NCBI RefSeq assembly: GCF_000715075.1 | Contig: NC_134102.1 | Span: forward strand, 96,985,766-97,049,765 | DNA from: Nicotiana tabacum | Taxonomy: Eukaryota > Streptophyta > Magnoliopsida > Solanales > Solanaceae | DNA length: 64,000 nt | Direction of reading: 5' to 3' | Shown here: piece by piece, positions 48,473 through 59,256 of the stretch | Layout: every line of letters starts with the position of its first letter | How positions within the stretch are numbered: position 1 is the stretch's first letter | Notes under the pieces: generated by a model | What the model saw: the letters and a program-made list of their open reading frames with translations, nothing else | Told to the model about the DNA's origin: nothing | Database searches by the model: none | Position numbers and translations under genes: made by a program

Positions 48473-49315
48473 TAGGGCTGCTTATCGGGCGGATCGGGCG
48501 GTTATTTACTCTTAACGGTTCGCCTTATCGACTTTTAAATATATTAATCCGCTAGCCACCCGATAAGATATCGGACGAATTTGTATCAATTTAACTATTA
48601 TCGGGGGGTTATCAGGCCGTTTATCATCCTAGTTGTCCTTCTCACCTGTTATGTTTATATCAACAGTCTGCCCAAGAATCTCATTTTCAGAGGTATACTG
48701 GTTATGAGTCCAATCATCGAATATTCTAGTTTTACCTAAAAGTCTGCATTCTTGACAATTTATCTCGTTTTTGTCCTGTAGCTTAGGTAGTACCCAACTA
48801 TTGAGCAAATGTCGCCGCCTTATTTTCCATCTCCAGTAACTATGAGAAATTGACAAATTACAATTGAACATTTATAAGCTGAGATACTTGAGCGACAAGC
48901 TAGAGTTTGAAATGTATTAAGTGGTTGACAATGAATTAGTTCCTGATGAAGCAAGGCACAAATGCGCACAAAGTATACAAGTACATACACACAAATGCAC
49001 ATAGTATATATCAGTAAGTAATAAGAGACAGAAATGAGCTATCTCCATCATAATTCAATTGCCAGTAAGAGACGAGGTTTCCAAATCAATAATTCGTTGC
49101 TAGGAAAAGAACTGTATATATATATTCTTAACGGGTTAACGGTTTATCCGATAAAAAAATTAAATAATCCACCCCCAAACCGATAAGCCGTTAATAATAA
49201 AATTTCAATATGTTCCCCATCTGTTAAACCGATAACCCGATACCAATAAGCCATTAAGCCACTTTTGCCGTTTGGTTTTTGGTTTTCGGTTTCGGTGCGG
49301 TTTTGAACACCCCTA
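48473..49315. mobile_element. hAT-like non-autonomous element, 843 bp
   Basis: Left end TAGGGCTGCTTATC, right end reverse complement TAGGGGTGTTCAAAACC. The two share the TAGGG(C/G)TG terminus. Flanking 8-bp sequences CCAGTCAT (48465-48472) and CCAATTAT (49316-49323) match at 6 of 8 positions, both differences transitions. Its removal restores the Reina reading toward the chromodomain. Contains GGTTATCGG-like motifs near both ends and no transposase. Confidence 0.7.
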
Positions 49316-49323
49316 CCAATTAT

Positions 49324-49473
49324 AGAGTTGTCAAGCTCTTATTGTCCGCAACCTGAAAAGATCTTGGAGAGGCATATGATTCAAAAAGGAAACAAGGCAG
49401 CAGCTCAGGCCCTGAAGATACGTTTTCCCACCTTCCTTCCTTGAGGACAAGGAAGAAGTTAACAAGGGGGAAC
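49324..49473 (+). pseudogene. Reina chromodomain remnant and polypurine tract
   Basis: SYCPQPEKILERHMIQKGNK then AAAQAL, the linker and first strand of the C-terminal chromodomain. The sequence is then truncated (FPTFLP) before AACAAGGGGGAAC, the polypurine tract at 49461-49473. The core Trp residues are not visible, so the chromodomain is internally deleted. Confidence 0.7.
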
Positions 49474-49833
49474 TGATACCAAGATGAATTGTAGCTATTT
49501 TAGAAGTCATACACTGGGCTTGCGGAGTTGTACCTGACGGTTAAGTTAGTTAAATAGTCAAGAGAGTTAAAGTTTGTAGTTAGTGCAAGTAAGTCCCAGA
49601 ATAGTTTATGTATAAGTTTTGATATTTACGGATTAGCCTTGTTAAATGTCTATTTCAAATACTTATAGTCCAATAGAATTTGTCATGCTATTGTCTTTTA
49701 GCTGATAATGGAAGCACATATATCCCTATAAACAGCCGTTGCTTTCATCAATTGAAGAATTATCATTTCTATTTTCTTAGTTTTCTTCTTAGCTGTAGAT
49801 TTTCCTTTTCAATTCCTACTAGATGCCGCAACA
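49474..49833 (+). repeat. 3' LTR of the Reina element
   Basis: 360 bp, TGATACCAAG...GCCGCAACA, followed by the GTGTT duplication. It aligns throughout with 40489-40847. Confidence 0.9.
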
Positions 49834-49838
49834 GTGTT

Positions 49839-50386
49839 TAGGGCATTACCCTTCATAATAATAATTGATGATGAGAATAATCATTCTTTTTCTTTCTATC
49901 AATTCATCTAATTCGGATATTGAAGAAAATATAGAAGCAAGATAACATTGATGATACTGGAAACGTCCTTTATCAGGCTATCATCTATTTTCTCAAACGC
50001 GATAATATGATTTGAGATAATTATAAATTTAGTTATGTCCATCCATTCAAATTTAAGTTGGTAAAAATTAATTGTAATCTATTAGATACTAATTACTAAA
50101 AAGTAGCTTAAGTTGTCTATTTGTCTCGGGCTCTTTTAATTAATGTGAACATTCTATTTTTGGATGGCAAGAATGCTAAACACAAAAGAACATACAAAGT
50201 AAGTTTCTCTTACTGGTCAAATGCTCCATATTGAAGCGAAATATTACATTAAAGTCGACATTTGATACTTCAGTAAATTCAAAAAAAATGTCTTTTATTT
50301 AAAAGAAAAAGTGTAAAAATTAACCTTTATCCACAATGAGATCGTTATTGTAACTGCAAGTTCATCTTAATTAAAGTTAGATTTGT
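49839..50386. other. AT-rich DNA, no gene
   Basis: No coding frame or known repeat end seen. Confidence 0.5.
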
Positions 50387-50881
50387 CACGCCCTAGATTC
50401 AGGGGTTACGTCAGTGTCATTCGACTACTCAATCCCTCGAGTAAATCGGCATTTCATATTATGTTATATTTAACACCAACACATATGTAGATATGAGTTT
50501 CCTTTTACCATCATATCCATATCATTATCACGTAATCCAAGTAGTTTTGTATCATGCAACGAACATTTATATTTAAATACAAGAAATATATATTTGCACA
50601 TAAGATTATGAATATCGATATAAGCAAAATGTCCCAACTATACGAGATGTCAATGTACATACAATCCAAAAGAATAACCCACTAATATAGAAATTCACTA
50701 AATTATAAAAGAAAGAATACGTGAGTTCCTTCGGGACATATCCCAATACAAAAATAAGAAATGATTATTGGCCACTATCGAAATACAAATAGGGCTTATT
50801 ATCCGAAAGATATGACAAGTCTTTAGTAAAACATGAACAATATGTACAAAATAATCATAAGTTTTGTTAAGCATTTCAACA
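50387..50881 (-). repeat. Possible decayed long-LTR end
   Basis: TGTCACGCCCTAGATTCAGG at 50387 resembles the TGTCACGACCC end of the long LTRs in the minus orientation. AT-rich LTR-like sequence continues to the hAT element and may resume at 54521. No opposite end was found, so this is tentative. Confidence 0.3.
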
Positions 50882-51054
50882 TGCGTATCCAGAGGCGGAA
50901 CTAGGATTTAAAGTGTATGAGTTCTAAATTATAAGAAAAGACGATGACCTAAAACTAATATACAATAGCAAGTTGACTAAAGAATGAGTATCGATATCTA
51001 ATATATATTAAAGGTAACGAACCAGACAAACACAATATATGAATATAAACATTA

Positions 51055-53260
51055 TCATTTCAGTTGCACTCGACGACTTGTCATGTTTTGAAAACGATCA
51101 ATGATCGCATCATTAGGTACACTTTCAAATACTTCATCATCTATATAGCAAACTAAACAATCATTCAAAAAGTCATCACCAATTATACTTCGCAAGTCAT
51201 TTTTAATAAACTTCATCGAGGAAAAAGCTCTTTCAACTGTTGCAGTAGCCACATGTAATATTAAACTTAGCTTCACAAGCAAATAAACAAGTCCTCATAT
51301 CTTGTGAATATTTATTTTAACCAATGTCTTAGAGAGATCGCCAAGCCCTTTCAAGTTAGAGAATGCATTGTCCATTTCTCGCACATAGTCAATATAGTTG
51401 TCAAGCTCAATACCAAGAAGCAGATCAGTATTCACTTCACTAAAATGACTGTTAAGCTCCGAAGGTTACAAATCAATAGTGGCACAAAAAACTTCTACAT
51501 GCAAATGATGAGAATATATAACAGTTGAGCTTTTACGCTTCGACTTTCCAAGACCATACTTATCATCCATTTTAGGGATCATAATACTATTCTTATCACA
51601 AAACGAAGAGACATCTTCTAACAAAGAATTCCATTTAGATTCCCTCATTGTTTGTAATTGCCTCTTTGTGAAATGAACAAGTTTCATAGTACTAACAATA
51701 TCTTGATCTTTTCTTTGCAGCGCCATATTCAAATCATATGTAATTGCAATTATTTTTAACATCAAATGTAATATATACACAAACTCATAAGATCTTATAT
51801 CTTCCACTAGACTTTTTGCCAGTGCTTTCTCCTGATAATTTGAACCCTCATTTGTAAGAACTCCAAGTACATGAACAATTGATGAGAATAAAGATATAAA
51901 GTTACGCAATGTCTTAAAGTGAGATCTCCAACGGGTATCATCCGGTATTTGAAGCCCAAGTTCTTGATTTAATCCACTTCCTGTATGAACTTCACCAAGC
52001 ACTAATAACTCATCTAATTTTTCAGCTTGATCATCTCTAAGCATCTCCCTACGCTTATAAGAACCTCCAACAACATTCAAAACATTAGCAAGAATGTCAA
52101 AAAAAATATTTATATTATGATGTTTCTTTTCAACAGCTACAAGAGTCAATTGCAATTGATGAGCAAAGCAATGTACGCAATATGCCGAAGGATTATCTTT
52201 CATAATCAAAGCTTTAAGACTATTGATTTCTTCTTGCATGTTACTAGCTCCATCATATCCCTGTCCCCGTATTAAAGATTAACTCAATGAATGTTGTAAA
52301 AGCAAAGAATTTATTATTTTTTGTAATGCATGTACAGTTGTATCTTTAACATGAACAAGACCAAGGAATCGCTCAATAAGTTCACCCTCTTTGTTGACAT
52401 AACGCAGAACAAGAGCCATTTGTTCCTTATGAGAGACATCTTTAGACTCATCAACTAATATCCCAAAAAAATTCCCATTCAAGTCTTCAATAATTGCTTT
52501 CGCCGTTTCTTCTACTCAAGAATTCACAATATCTTTTTGAATATCAGGAGAAGTCATGGTGTTATTTTTTGGAGCTTTTTCTAATACTATATTTTTTACA
52601 TCTTCCTTCCTATCCGCATACCATTTTAAGAGATCTAAAAAATGACCTCTTCTTGTAGAAGTTACACTCTCATCATGGCCCCGAAAAGGCATTCCTTCTT
52701 TCAAAAGATACCTTATCACATCAATTGAAGCATTCAAGCGAACTCGATGTTTACTTTTAATTTTCTCAGATTGCTTGTCCAAAGATGTTAGAATAGATTG
52801 TGCTTGATTCATTAAATCTAGCATCATCTTGAAACATCGATTATGAACACTATTCACGTCACCCACATGTGATTTAAGCCTTTCTAAACCTTTATTCCAA
52901 CCTCTAAAACCATATGTTGTGAAAGCATCACCTACTTTTATTTTCATATCCTCCAATCTCATTTTTAAACAAGTAATACCATAAACAAAATACTGCATCT
53001 TGTTTAATGATATATTCTAACCATTGAGAACATGAAGTTTTAAACCATTCAGGATTAAACTGACGCATTATTCCTCCAAAATCTCTTTTTGGAAAGACAA
53101 AACCACGAGGTTGACAAGGTCCATTTTGTATATAATTTCTCCTTACTCTGTCACGTAAATTAGATAGATATGCTGAAATTAGTTTTCTTTCAACGGGATC
53201 GGGCTCATAATCCAACACTTTTATCCGATGCTTGGGAAGGATTAATATTATTACTAATAA
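51055..53260 (-). pseudogene. hAT transposase (ZMYM1-like, DUF4371 and dimerisation domains)
   Basis: From the N-terminus: EPDPVERKLISAYLSNLRDR, then GPCQPRGFVFPKRDFGG (TTF-type zinc-finger region), CSQWLEYIIKQDAVFC, then GDAFTTYGFRGWNKGLERLK. Next GILVDESKDVSHKEQMALVL holds the first catalytic Asp, RGQGYDGAS follows, CVHCFAHQLQL is the CxxH motif, and DTRWRSHFKTLRNF follows. At the C-terminus VERAFSSMKFIKNDLRS carries the catalytic Glu and is the hAT dimerisation helix. A frameshift near 52940 and in-frame stops at 52516, 52279 and 51466 break it, but all three catalytic positions survive. A cut-and-paste transposase acting in the nucleus. The N-terminal extension upstream of 53218 is in another frame. 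Confidence 0.85.
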
Positions 53261-54307
53261 CTGGACATAGAGAACTTGACAAAGGAGAGCTAGAAAAAGT
53301 TGTATAAGCTTGAGCTTTGTAAAAACTCGTGATCATATCGACTTTTGCTAGAAGACCCTAAAAATCACAAAACAAAATTACACTTCAAGTTGTATGTTTC
53401 ACAATGCTGTAAAAACCTATTCTTTATCTTCTTTGACATAGTTCAATTTGTAAACTTAGTCTAGCTAGCTAGTATATATAGTAAAGTCAATTCAATTTGT
53501 TTGTCTCACAAAGAGACCCACTTTATAAAAAATTAATAGAAGAAACTGAACCAACATTGGAAGCATTCAAAGTGTTAAAAGGCTACTACATACGAAAGTT
53601 TTCTTCTTTCTGAGCAGTATTCATGTGAATGCAAGTTGGTCTCACTAAGAAACTAAAAATAAGAAAGTAGGACCACATACCTTGTGTGTCGATTTGTCGG
53701 AGAAGCCAAGTTTGAACTTTTGGAAAGTACAAAAGCACAAATTGATAAAGAGAATGAAGTTCAAAATGTGGGACAACCCTAGAATCAACGATTAAAAATC
53801 TGATTTTGTATAAATTGTCAAATATAAAATATAAGAGGAAAACATGAAGAGAAAAAATCAGGAAAGAAGAATTTAAGAAGGAAGAAGGGTCTAACTTCTA
53901 AGGGAGTAAGAACATACACAGCGAGAGTTTGAGGGCATCAGACTCCGGCAGATGGTAGTAGCAGCGATCAAAAGACTGACAGAGGCAAAATTGAGAACCC
54001 TAGCTTTTTTTATTTGGGAATTGGAAAAAGAGAAGACGTGTTGGCTGTTTTTGTTTAAAAGGAATTGTTTATTAGAAAGAGGAAAGGCTTTATGTTTTAT
54101 TTATTAAAAAGAATAACTATTAATCTAAAGTAAGTCAAAAAGTGTCCTTTGGAGTTATTTGAGAATTATTGTCGTTAGTTTGTGCTTTCTGAAATTCTTT
54201 TTGTAGTTGTTCGAGAATTACATTGTCGTTAGTTTGTGGTTTCTGATATTTTTTTTGTAAAAAACAATTGTGCTTTCTGATATTTTTTTTAAAAAAAAAA
54301 CAAAATA

Positions 54308-54375
54308 GCACACTGCTTCTAGCGGGATTCAAACCCACATGTTCTTCCTGCGAACCTAGAACTCTTACCATTGAA
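54308..54375 (-). repeat. tRNA-like sequence inside the hAT element
   Basis: The minus strand has GGGTTCAATGGTAAGAG (A-box-like, D-arm) and GTGGGTTTGAATCCCGC (B-box-like; a perfect T-arm of a 5-bp stem and 7-base loop). A region with GTTCT...AGAAC pairing lies between. It is followed by an A/T-rich run. The anticodon loop is too long, so this is a tRNA-derived relic, not a functional tRNA. Confidence 0.45.
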
Positions 54376-54520
54376 CCCAAACCTCTTTTGTTACTATGTT
54401 TGGCATGATATATTTATATAAAAACAGTAAATTTTTCAATACAAATACAGGGTCTCGGAAAAAGTCACTGGGTTCGCCTGAACCCGCACCCTCTATTGTA
54501 GCTTCGCCCCTGTGTGTATC

Positions 54521-55544
54521 TAAATAAGAGTGCCGCATCAAATTAAACCATGGAATTCTTTCCTTAAGTTCATTTCTAAAACCATTAGGTTATTCTATTT
54601 TATAGTTCAACAATTAATTATATCACTAGCTTAACCACTTCGGAATATCGTCATCACTTCCTTGCCTGAGGTGTTTTTCACATTAAAGCTAATATTATAT
54701 AATTAAGACAGATGATACAACACACTTTCCTTGAAGCCCTATAATGCATTTACTAGTATGGTTATACAATCGATCTTAGAGTATTTTATCTTGTTCAGAT
54801 TAACTATATTCTATCGTATCATTCAGATGGAGTTTAGTCATAATACTCGCATTAGGTTTTCATATGTCATCATTGGCTTCAAATCATTGCACATTTTGGC
54901 CTTAATAAGTTCATATCGTCCTTGGCTATGATAACATTACTTCGGTGAGATTGTTTCGATTCGAGCATAATAACTATCAATATTCAATTAAATTTGGATA
55001 TGTCCAAGCTATCGAATATCAACCTATCGCATTCATTAATATATATTACAATTCAAACTTTTAAATTATGCGTTTTTTTATAAGAAAGGTAAACCTCCAC
55101 TTACCTCTTCCTTAGCTTTGGCTTCAAGAATACGCTCACACAAAATATCGTATCAATCTATATAAAATACACCTGATTTTTTTAAACATGGATTTTCATC
55201 TCAACAAAGTAAATATTTTTTATGTGTGCTTATATTTGATGTGGAATCTGTTAATGGGGGGTTTACATATAAAATTTGGGTGTTAGAGCACCCATTAACC
55301 TCGACTCGGAGTATGTATAATTACCTAGAATATTTAAGGGAACCGATATAATTAAACAACAAGCACCCAGGTAACAAAAACTCTAATGGGTGCTGGAGGG
55401 TTATGAAAGTTGAAGGTTGAGAGATCGAAACTGACTCCCAACAAGATTAAGATTGTTTTACTCCCTTTTTCTTTTCTTTTTTTATATTATCAAGCACTAT
55501 TTTTATTTTGTCCCAATTATTAGGTCATCTCTTTTGCTTTTCAC
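54521..55544. other. Non-coding DNA with a small inverted repeat
   Basis: No gene recognised. AGCACCCATTA (55287-55297) and TAATGGGTGCT (55384-55394) form an 11-bp inverted repeat about 86 bases apart, possibly a relic of a small DNA element. Confidence 0.5.
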
Positions 55545-55660
55545 CGGCGCACCGGACACCAAGCGATGTGCGGTGCTCTTCTAGCCGCTGGATTCTACCT
55601 CCGACTGAGTCGTTTCCAGGGTGGGCAGACTGTTAAATAGAAAAGATAACTCTTCCCGAT
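55545..55660 (-). rRNA. 25S rRNA fragment (about 115 bp, pseudogene)
   Basis: The minus strand reads, in order, GAAGAGTTATCTTTTCT, CTGCCCACCCTGGAAACG, GGAGGTAGAATCCAGCGGCT and AGAGCACCGCACATCGC, a recognisable stretch of plant 25S rRNA. Compared with the usual sequence as I remember it, nearly all changes are C-to-T or G-to-A. Both ends stop abruptly in AT-rich DNA. It is a dispersed fragment, not an rDNA unit. Confidence 0.75.
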
Positions 55661-56054
55661 TGTTTTTGCCCAGTACTACTTTTTAAAAATTTCTTTTGAT
55701 TCTAGCTTTATTTTTTGCGTTTCCTTCTACTTCGTCTAATTTACTGTAGCGAAGAAAGAAAATGAAAGTTTTCTTTAAAAAAATAAAGAGTTCCTCTGGA
55801 ACGGTAATATCCACTAATTTTCTTTCTCGTCAATTGCGTTATCCATCATAGTTTTATGGTATTTGTAATATTAATACTCGGGGTTTCTCATTAATTTTTA
55901 TCGTATTTAATTAGTTGCGCACTTATAGGATTTGATTGGTGGTAACTTTATGTTAAATAAAGTTAAGCATCCACGAACCCAAAATTCTGAATTCGCCACT
56001 GAGTCTGTTAACCAGGTAAGACAAAAATAAGCTTTAATAACATAGTAGCAAATT

Positions 56055-56055
<1 letters not shown>
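55661..56055. other. AT-rich DNA, no gene
   Basis: No recognisable feature other than the start of the CAA run at its right edge. Confidence 0.5.
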
Positions 56056-56095
<40 letters not shown>

Positions 56096-56574
56096 CCTAG
56101 TAAAGTCTCACAGGTAAGGGGTCTGGGGAGGGTAATGTGTACGCACACCTTACCTCTTCCCTGATAGAGTATAGAGGCTATTTTCGTTAGACGCTCGGCT
56201 CAAGAAAATGAAAAAGACAATATATTAGTATCATCAACAGAAACCATAGAAATAATAACAACATTATAAGAACCAAAAATAGTTAGAAACGCAATAACAA
56301 TAATCAGTAAATAAGGCTCGGTGCTATGAAAAATGGGAGAATAGTGTGAACACAACATTAACCACTAGCAATCTAAGACAAACCTCTATCAGATTAGCCT
56401 CACACCCGGAACAAAGTAGAAAATGCTCAACTATCTCCTAACCTACAACCCTATTGCTCGATATCTACACCTTCCAATCAAGGGCCATGTCCTCGGAAAT
56501 CTAAAGCCACGCCATGTCTTGCCTGATCACCTCTTCCCAATACTTCTTAGGTCACCCTCTATCTCTTCTTGTAC
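56056..56574 (-). mobile_element. RTE-type LINE 3' end with (TTG)n tail
   Basis: Minus strand from 56574: a basic coding end with motifs like RSIGKR, GKTWRGFRFPRTWPLIGR, as in the C-terminus of Solanaceae RTE reverse transcriptases (the intact form has a GRPKKYW-type motif). Then a 3' untranslated region, then the conserved end GAGCCGAGCGTCTAACG, TAAGGTGTGCGTACACA, CCCTCCCCAGACCCC, then (TTG)13-like repeats (56057-56096 as CAA). TS SINEs share this end. The 5' part is cut by the LTR at 56575. Confidence 0.75.
56057..56096 (-). repeat. (CAA)n/(TTG)n microsatellite
   Basis: About 13 CAA units. It is the 3' tail of the LINE. A poly-Leu frame on the minus strand is a product of this run. Confidence 0.9.
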
Positions 56575-57511
56575 TGTCACGATCCAAGATCTCACATGTC
56601 ATGATGGTGCCTATCGCAATCCTAGGCAAGTCGAGAATCACAAATAACCACACATTTTTTAAGTTCAAAACATAATGAAATAAGCTTAATAGTGAAAATC
56701 TCATAATAACTTATAAGAAAATACCACAACTCGATACAAAATCCCCAAAAATACCCCAAAATCCGGGTATCACTGAGTTCATGAGCATCTAAACGACAAC
56801 ATAATCTGACTGCTAAACAATGTCTAGAAAGATAGGATAGTACAAATAAACTTGAAATAAGGAGAGTCAATGTCTGTGGATGCCAAGGTAGCTACCTCAA
56901 TAGTCTCCGAATATATAAAGCTCCAAAACTAGCAATCGCCATGTCCAGAAGTACATGAATCTGCACACATAGTGCAGAGTGTAGTATGAGTACAACCGGC
57001 CCAATGTACTCAATAAGTAACAAGACTAACATTGGGCTGAAAACAGTGACAAGGTCAGACAGGTAAAATCCAAATGCAAATATTAACATTAAATAAATGG
57101 AGACGTGCTTTCAAGTTTAGCAATTTAAATTCAACATGGATTAAAATATTCCAAGTGTGACTATTATGAGGAATGATACATCTCTATATCTACATGTCAA
57201 TTATGCATGCCTTCTGTAATGCACATAATGATAAAGTCATGTGCATACCCTCGGAGTATTAAATCTCACTCAGCACACTCAATCACTTAGTCCTCACAGT
57301 CACTCAGTACTCTCGATCACTCGACACTCGCACTCGGTAGGTACCTGCACTCACTACTGGTAAGTCAGACTCCAAAGGTCGGATCCTGATCAAGCGCTAA
57401 TATAAGCTAATCATGGAATGAATCAATAAAGCCTGTTGAGACGTGCAACCCGATTCAATAAATATCACTCACAATCAGGTCCCCAACCTCGCTCAGTCAT
57501 TAACCTCTCTG
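56575..57511 (-). repeat. Truncated long gypsy LTR, copy D
   Basis: Left end TGTCACGATCC, then the same landmarks as copies A and E: GAATCTGCACACATAGTGC and AGTATGAGTACAA (56960-56995), then the CACTC-rich run (57265-57350) and CTCAGTCATTAACCTCTCT. At about 57511 the match stops and unrelated sequence begins, so roughly two thirds of the LTR is missing. Confidence 0.75.
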
Positions 57512-58205
57512 ATAAGTGGGGTTTTGACGGCTTACTAGTGCCATTTAGCTTTTATTTTAGTCTAAAAACATTGAATTATGTTCCTAAAACTAATAAAACT
57601 GTGCAAAATTATAGGAATGCTGGTAGTTGGTCTCCCGAGATGAAATTCAACTCAAAAAGGAGTAATCCGAAGCACAAGGCAATCAAGGGCACATAAGCAC
57701 AAATATGCGGCCCGCAAAAGAAATTACGGACTGCATAATTCCATTTGCAACCGCAAACAAAGAGGAAAAATCTAGTAGAAATTTGCGCAAAGTGCGCCGC
57801 ACATAAATTATGAGGCCGCAAAGCTGGGCTAAGAGTCAAAGTTCAGAAAGTATGCAAAAAGACCAAGTCCAGGAGCTTCTGTGAAATTGCAGACTGCACA
57901 AGATATGTGCGGCCGCAGAAGAGTGTCTTGCGGCCTCAGTCCTAATTGTGCAGACCGCAGAAGTGCTACCTTGCGGCCGCAGTCCAGAAATGTGCGGCCG
58001 CAGAAGAATTCCTCGCAGCCACAATTTAGAAATGTGCTGCTGCTGAACTCCAGTTCCTGCCAGATGAAGGAATCTGCAGACCGCACATGAAATTGTGTGG
58101 GTGAAAAACCTTCCGATAGGCATTTTTGTCCGAGATTTTTAGCTTTGTATAAATAGATGAGTTTCACAAAATTATGTTAAGTTTTGAACCTAGAAAGATG
58201 TTGTA
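57512..58205. repeat. LTR-like fragment with GCGGCCGC module
   Basis: Begins GATAAGTGGGGTTTTGACGG and contains many TGCGGCCGCAGAA-type repeats (57700-58090), with palindromic GCGGCCGC cores. It adjoins Athila coding sequence on its right. It may be Athila LTR or untranslated sequence; origin uncertain. The 66-112 codon frames here are repeat products. Confidence 0.5.
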
Positions 58206-59256
58206 GCCATTTTTGAACTCTTTGTTCTAAATGTATTTGTCATAAAGATATTTCATCTTTTCTTTGTACAAGGACGAACTTGTGTAGGCATGGTACCACA
58301 ATTCATCCAATTTATTCAAATGTGCAACCCTTAAGTTAGCGGCTACATCCCAATCAAGATTCAACTTCTTTAAAGCTCACATAGCCTTGTGCTCAAGTTT
58401 CACCGGAAGATGACAAGCTTTTCCGAACACCAACCGGTACGGTGACATTCCGATAGGTGTTTTGTAAGCCGTATGATAAGCCCATATTACATCATCAAGC
58501 TTCTTGGACCAATAGGTCCGGTTAGCATTCACTATTTTGGACAAAATACTCTTTATCTCCCGATTGGAGACTTTCACTTAACCGCTGGTTTGTGGATGAT
58601 AGGGAGTTGTGAATTTATGAGTAACACCATACTTGATAAGTAAAGTGTCGAAAGCCTTATTGCAAAAATATGACCCCCATCACTTATAATAGCCCGTTGA
58701 GTACCAAACCTTGTGAAAATATTCCTCTTCAAGAATGCCACCACACTTCTCGCTTCATTGTTGGGTAGATAAACGACCTCCACCCATTTGGACACATAAT
58801 CCATAGTGACCAAGATGTATGTGTTTCCAAAAGAATTCATAAAAGGACCCATGAAATGAATACCCACACGTCAAAAATATCAATCTTCAAAATGGTAGTA
58901 AGAGGTATTTCATTTTTCTTTGAGTTTCCACCGGCCCGTTGACATTCCTAACTTCTTTTCACGAGCTCACTAGCATCCTTGTAAAGAGTGGGTCAATAGA
59001 AACCATAACTTAGCACTTTGGCCGACATTCTTGCTCCACCATGGTGACCATCATATGGTGAAGAATGACAAGTTCCAAGAATTTCACCTTGCTCTTATTC
59101 CGGTACACATCTTCTAATCACCCCATCCGTACAAATCCGGAAAAGGTATGGTTCATCCCAATAATAATCTTGACAATCCCGTTTGAGCTTCTTCTTTTGG
59201 TTTGAAGAGAACTCATCCAGAATGATACCACACACAAGGAAATTTGCTAGATTCGT
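58206..59256 (-). pseudogene. Athila-type gypsy integrase
   Basis: Minus strand, right to left: LANFLVCGIILDEFSSNQKK, KRDCQDYYWDEPYLFRICTD and GVIRRCVPE, damaged finger (CHSSPYDGHH...CQRAGG), FMGPFMNSFGNTYILVTMDY (first Asp region altered: GIHFMG for GIDFMG), ISDGGHIF (second Asp), TTPYHPQTSGQ then an NREIKSIL segment (Glu region), [38 protein letters not shown], a TGA, then KKLNLDWDVAANLRVAHLN. These blocks are specific to the Athila clade. Long LTR copy E cuts it at 59256. Confidence 0.85.

Larger units (their letters stand above)
40489..49833 (+). mobile_element. Reina-type Ty3/gypsy chromovirus, interrupted twice
   Basis: LTRs at 40489-40847 (359 bp) and 49474-49833 (360 bp) start TGATACNAAGATGA and end GCAACA. 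The five bases GTGTT flank both sides exactly (40484-40488 and 49834-49838). Primer site TGGCATCAGAGC at 40849-40860; polypurine tract AACAAGGGGGAAC before the 3' LTR. After subtracting the 2708-bp LTR and the 843-bp hAT-like insert, the core is about 5.8 kb. The short LTRs and the C-terminal chromodomain fit the Reina clade. LTR divergence is roughly 8-9% by eye. The coding region has many stops and frameshifts. Confidence 0.9.
50890..54512 (-). mobile_element. hAT transposon (Tip100-like), 3.6 kb, with 8-bp duplication
   Basis: Left end CAGAGGCGGAACTA, right end reverse complement CAGGGGCGAAGCTA (11 of 14 match). Flanks TGCGTATC (50882-50889) and TGTGTATC (54513-54520) match at 7 of 8. CAGGGGCG-type ends, 8-bp duplications and a TTF-zinc-finger/DUF4371 transposase fit the Tip100/ZMYM1-like hAT group. 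The single transposase gene is on the minus strand and is broken, so the element is probably immobile unless helped. Confidence 0.88.

Noticed and set aside
55287..55394. 11-bp inverted repeat as a MITE
   Set aside because: No target duplication and no other matching end was found; the evidence is too thin to call an element.
55907..56095. Poly-leucine N-terminus resembling a signal peptide
   Set aside because: It is the (CAA)n tail of a LINE read in reverse.
57609..58167. Overlapping frames of 69-112 codons around the GCGGCCGC repeats
   Set aside because: Frames open on both strands because of GC-rich repeats; no protein motif and no conserved start.
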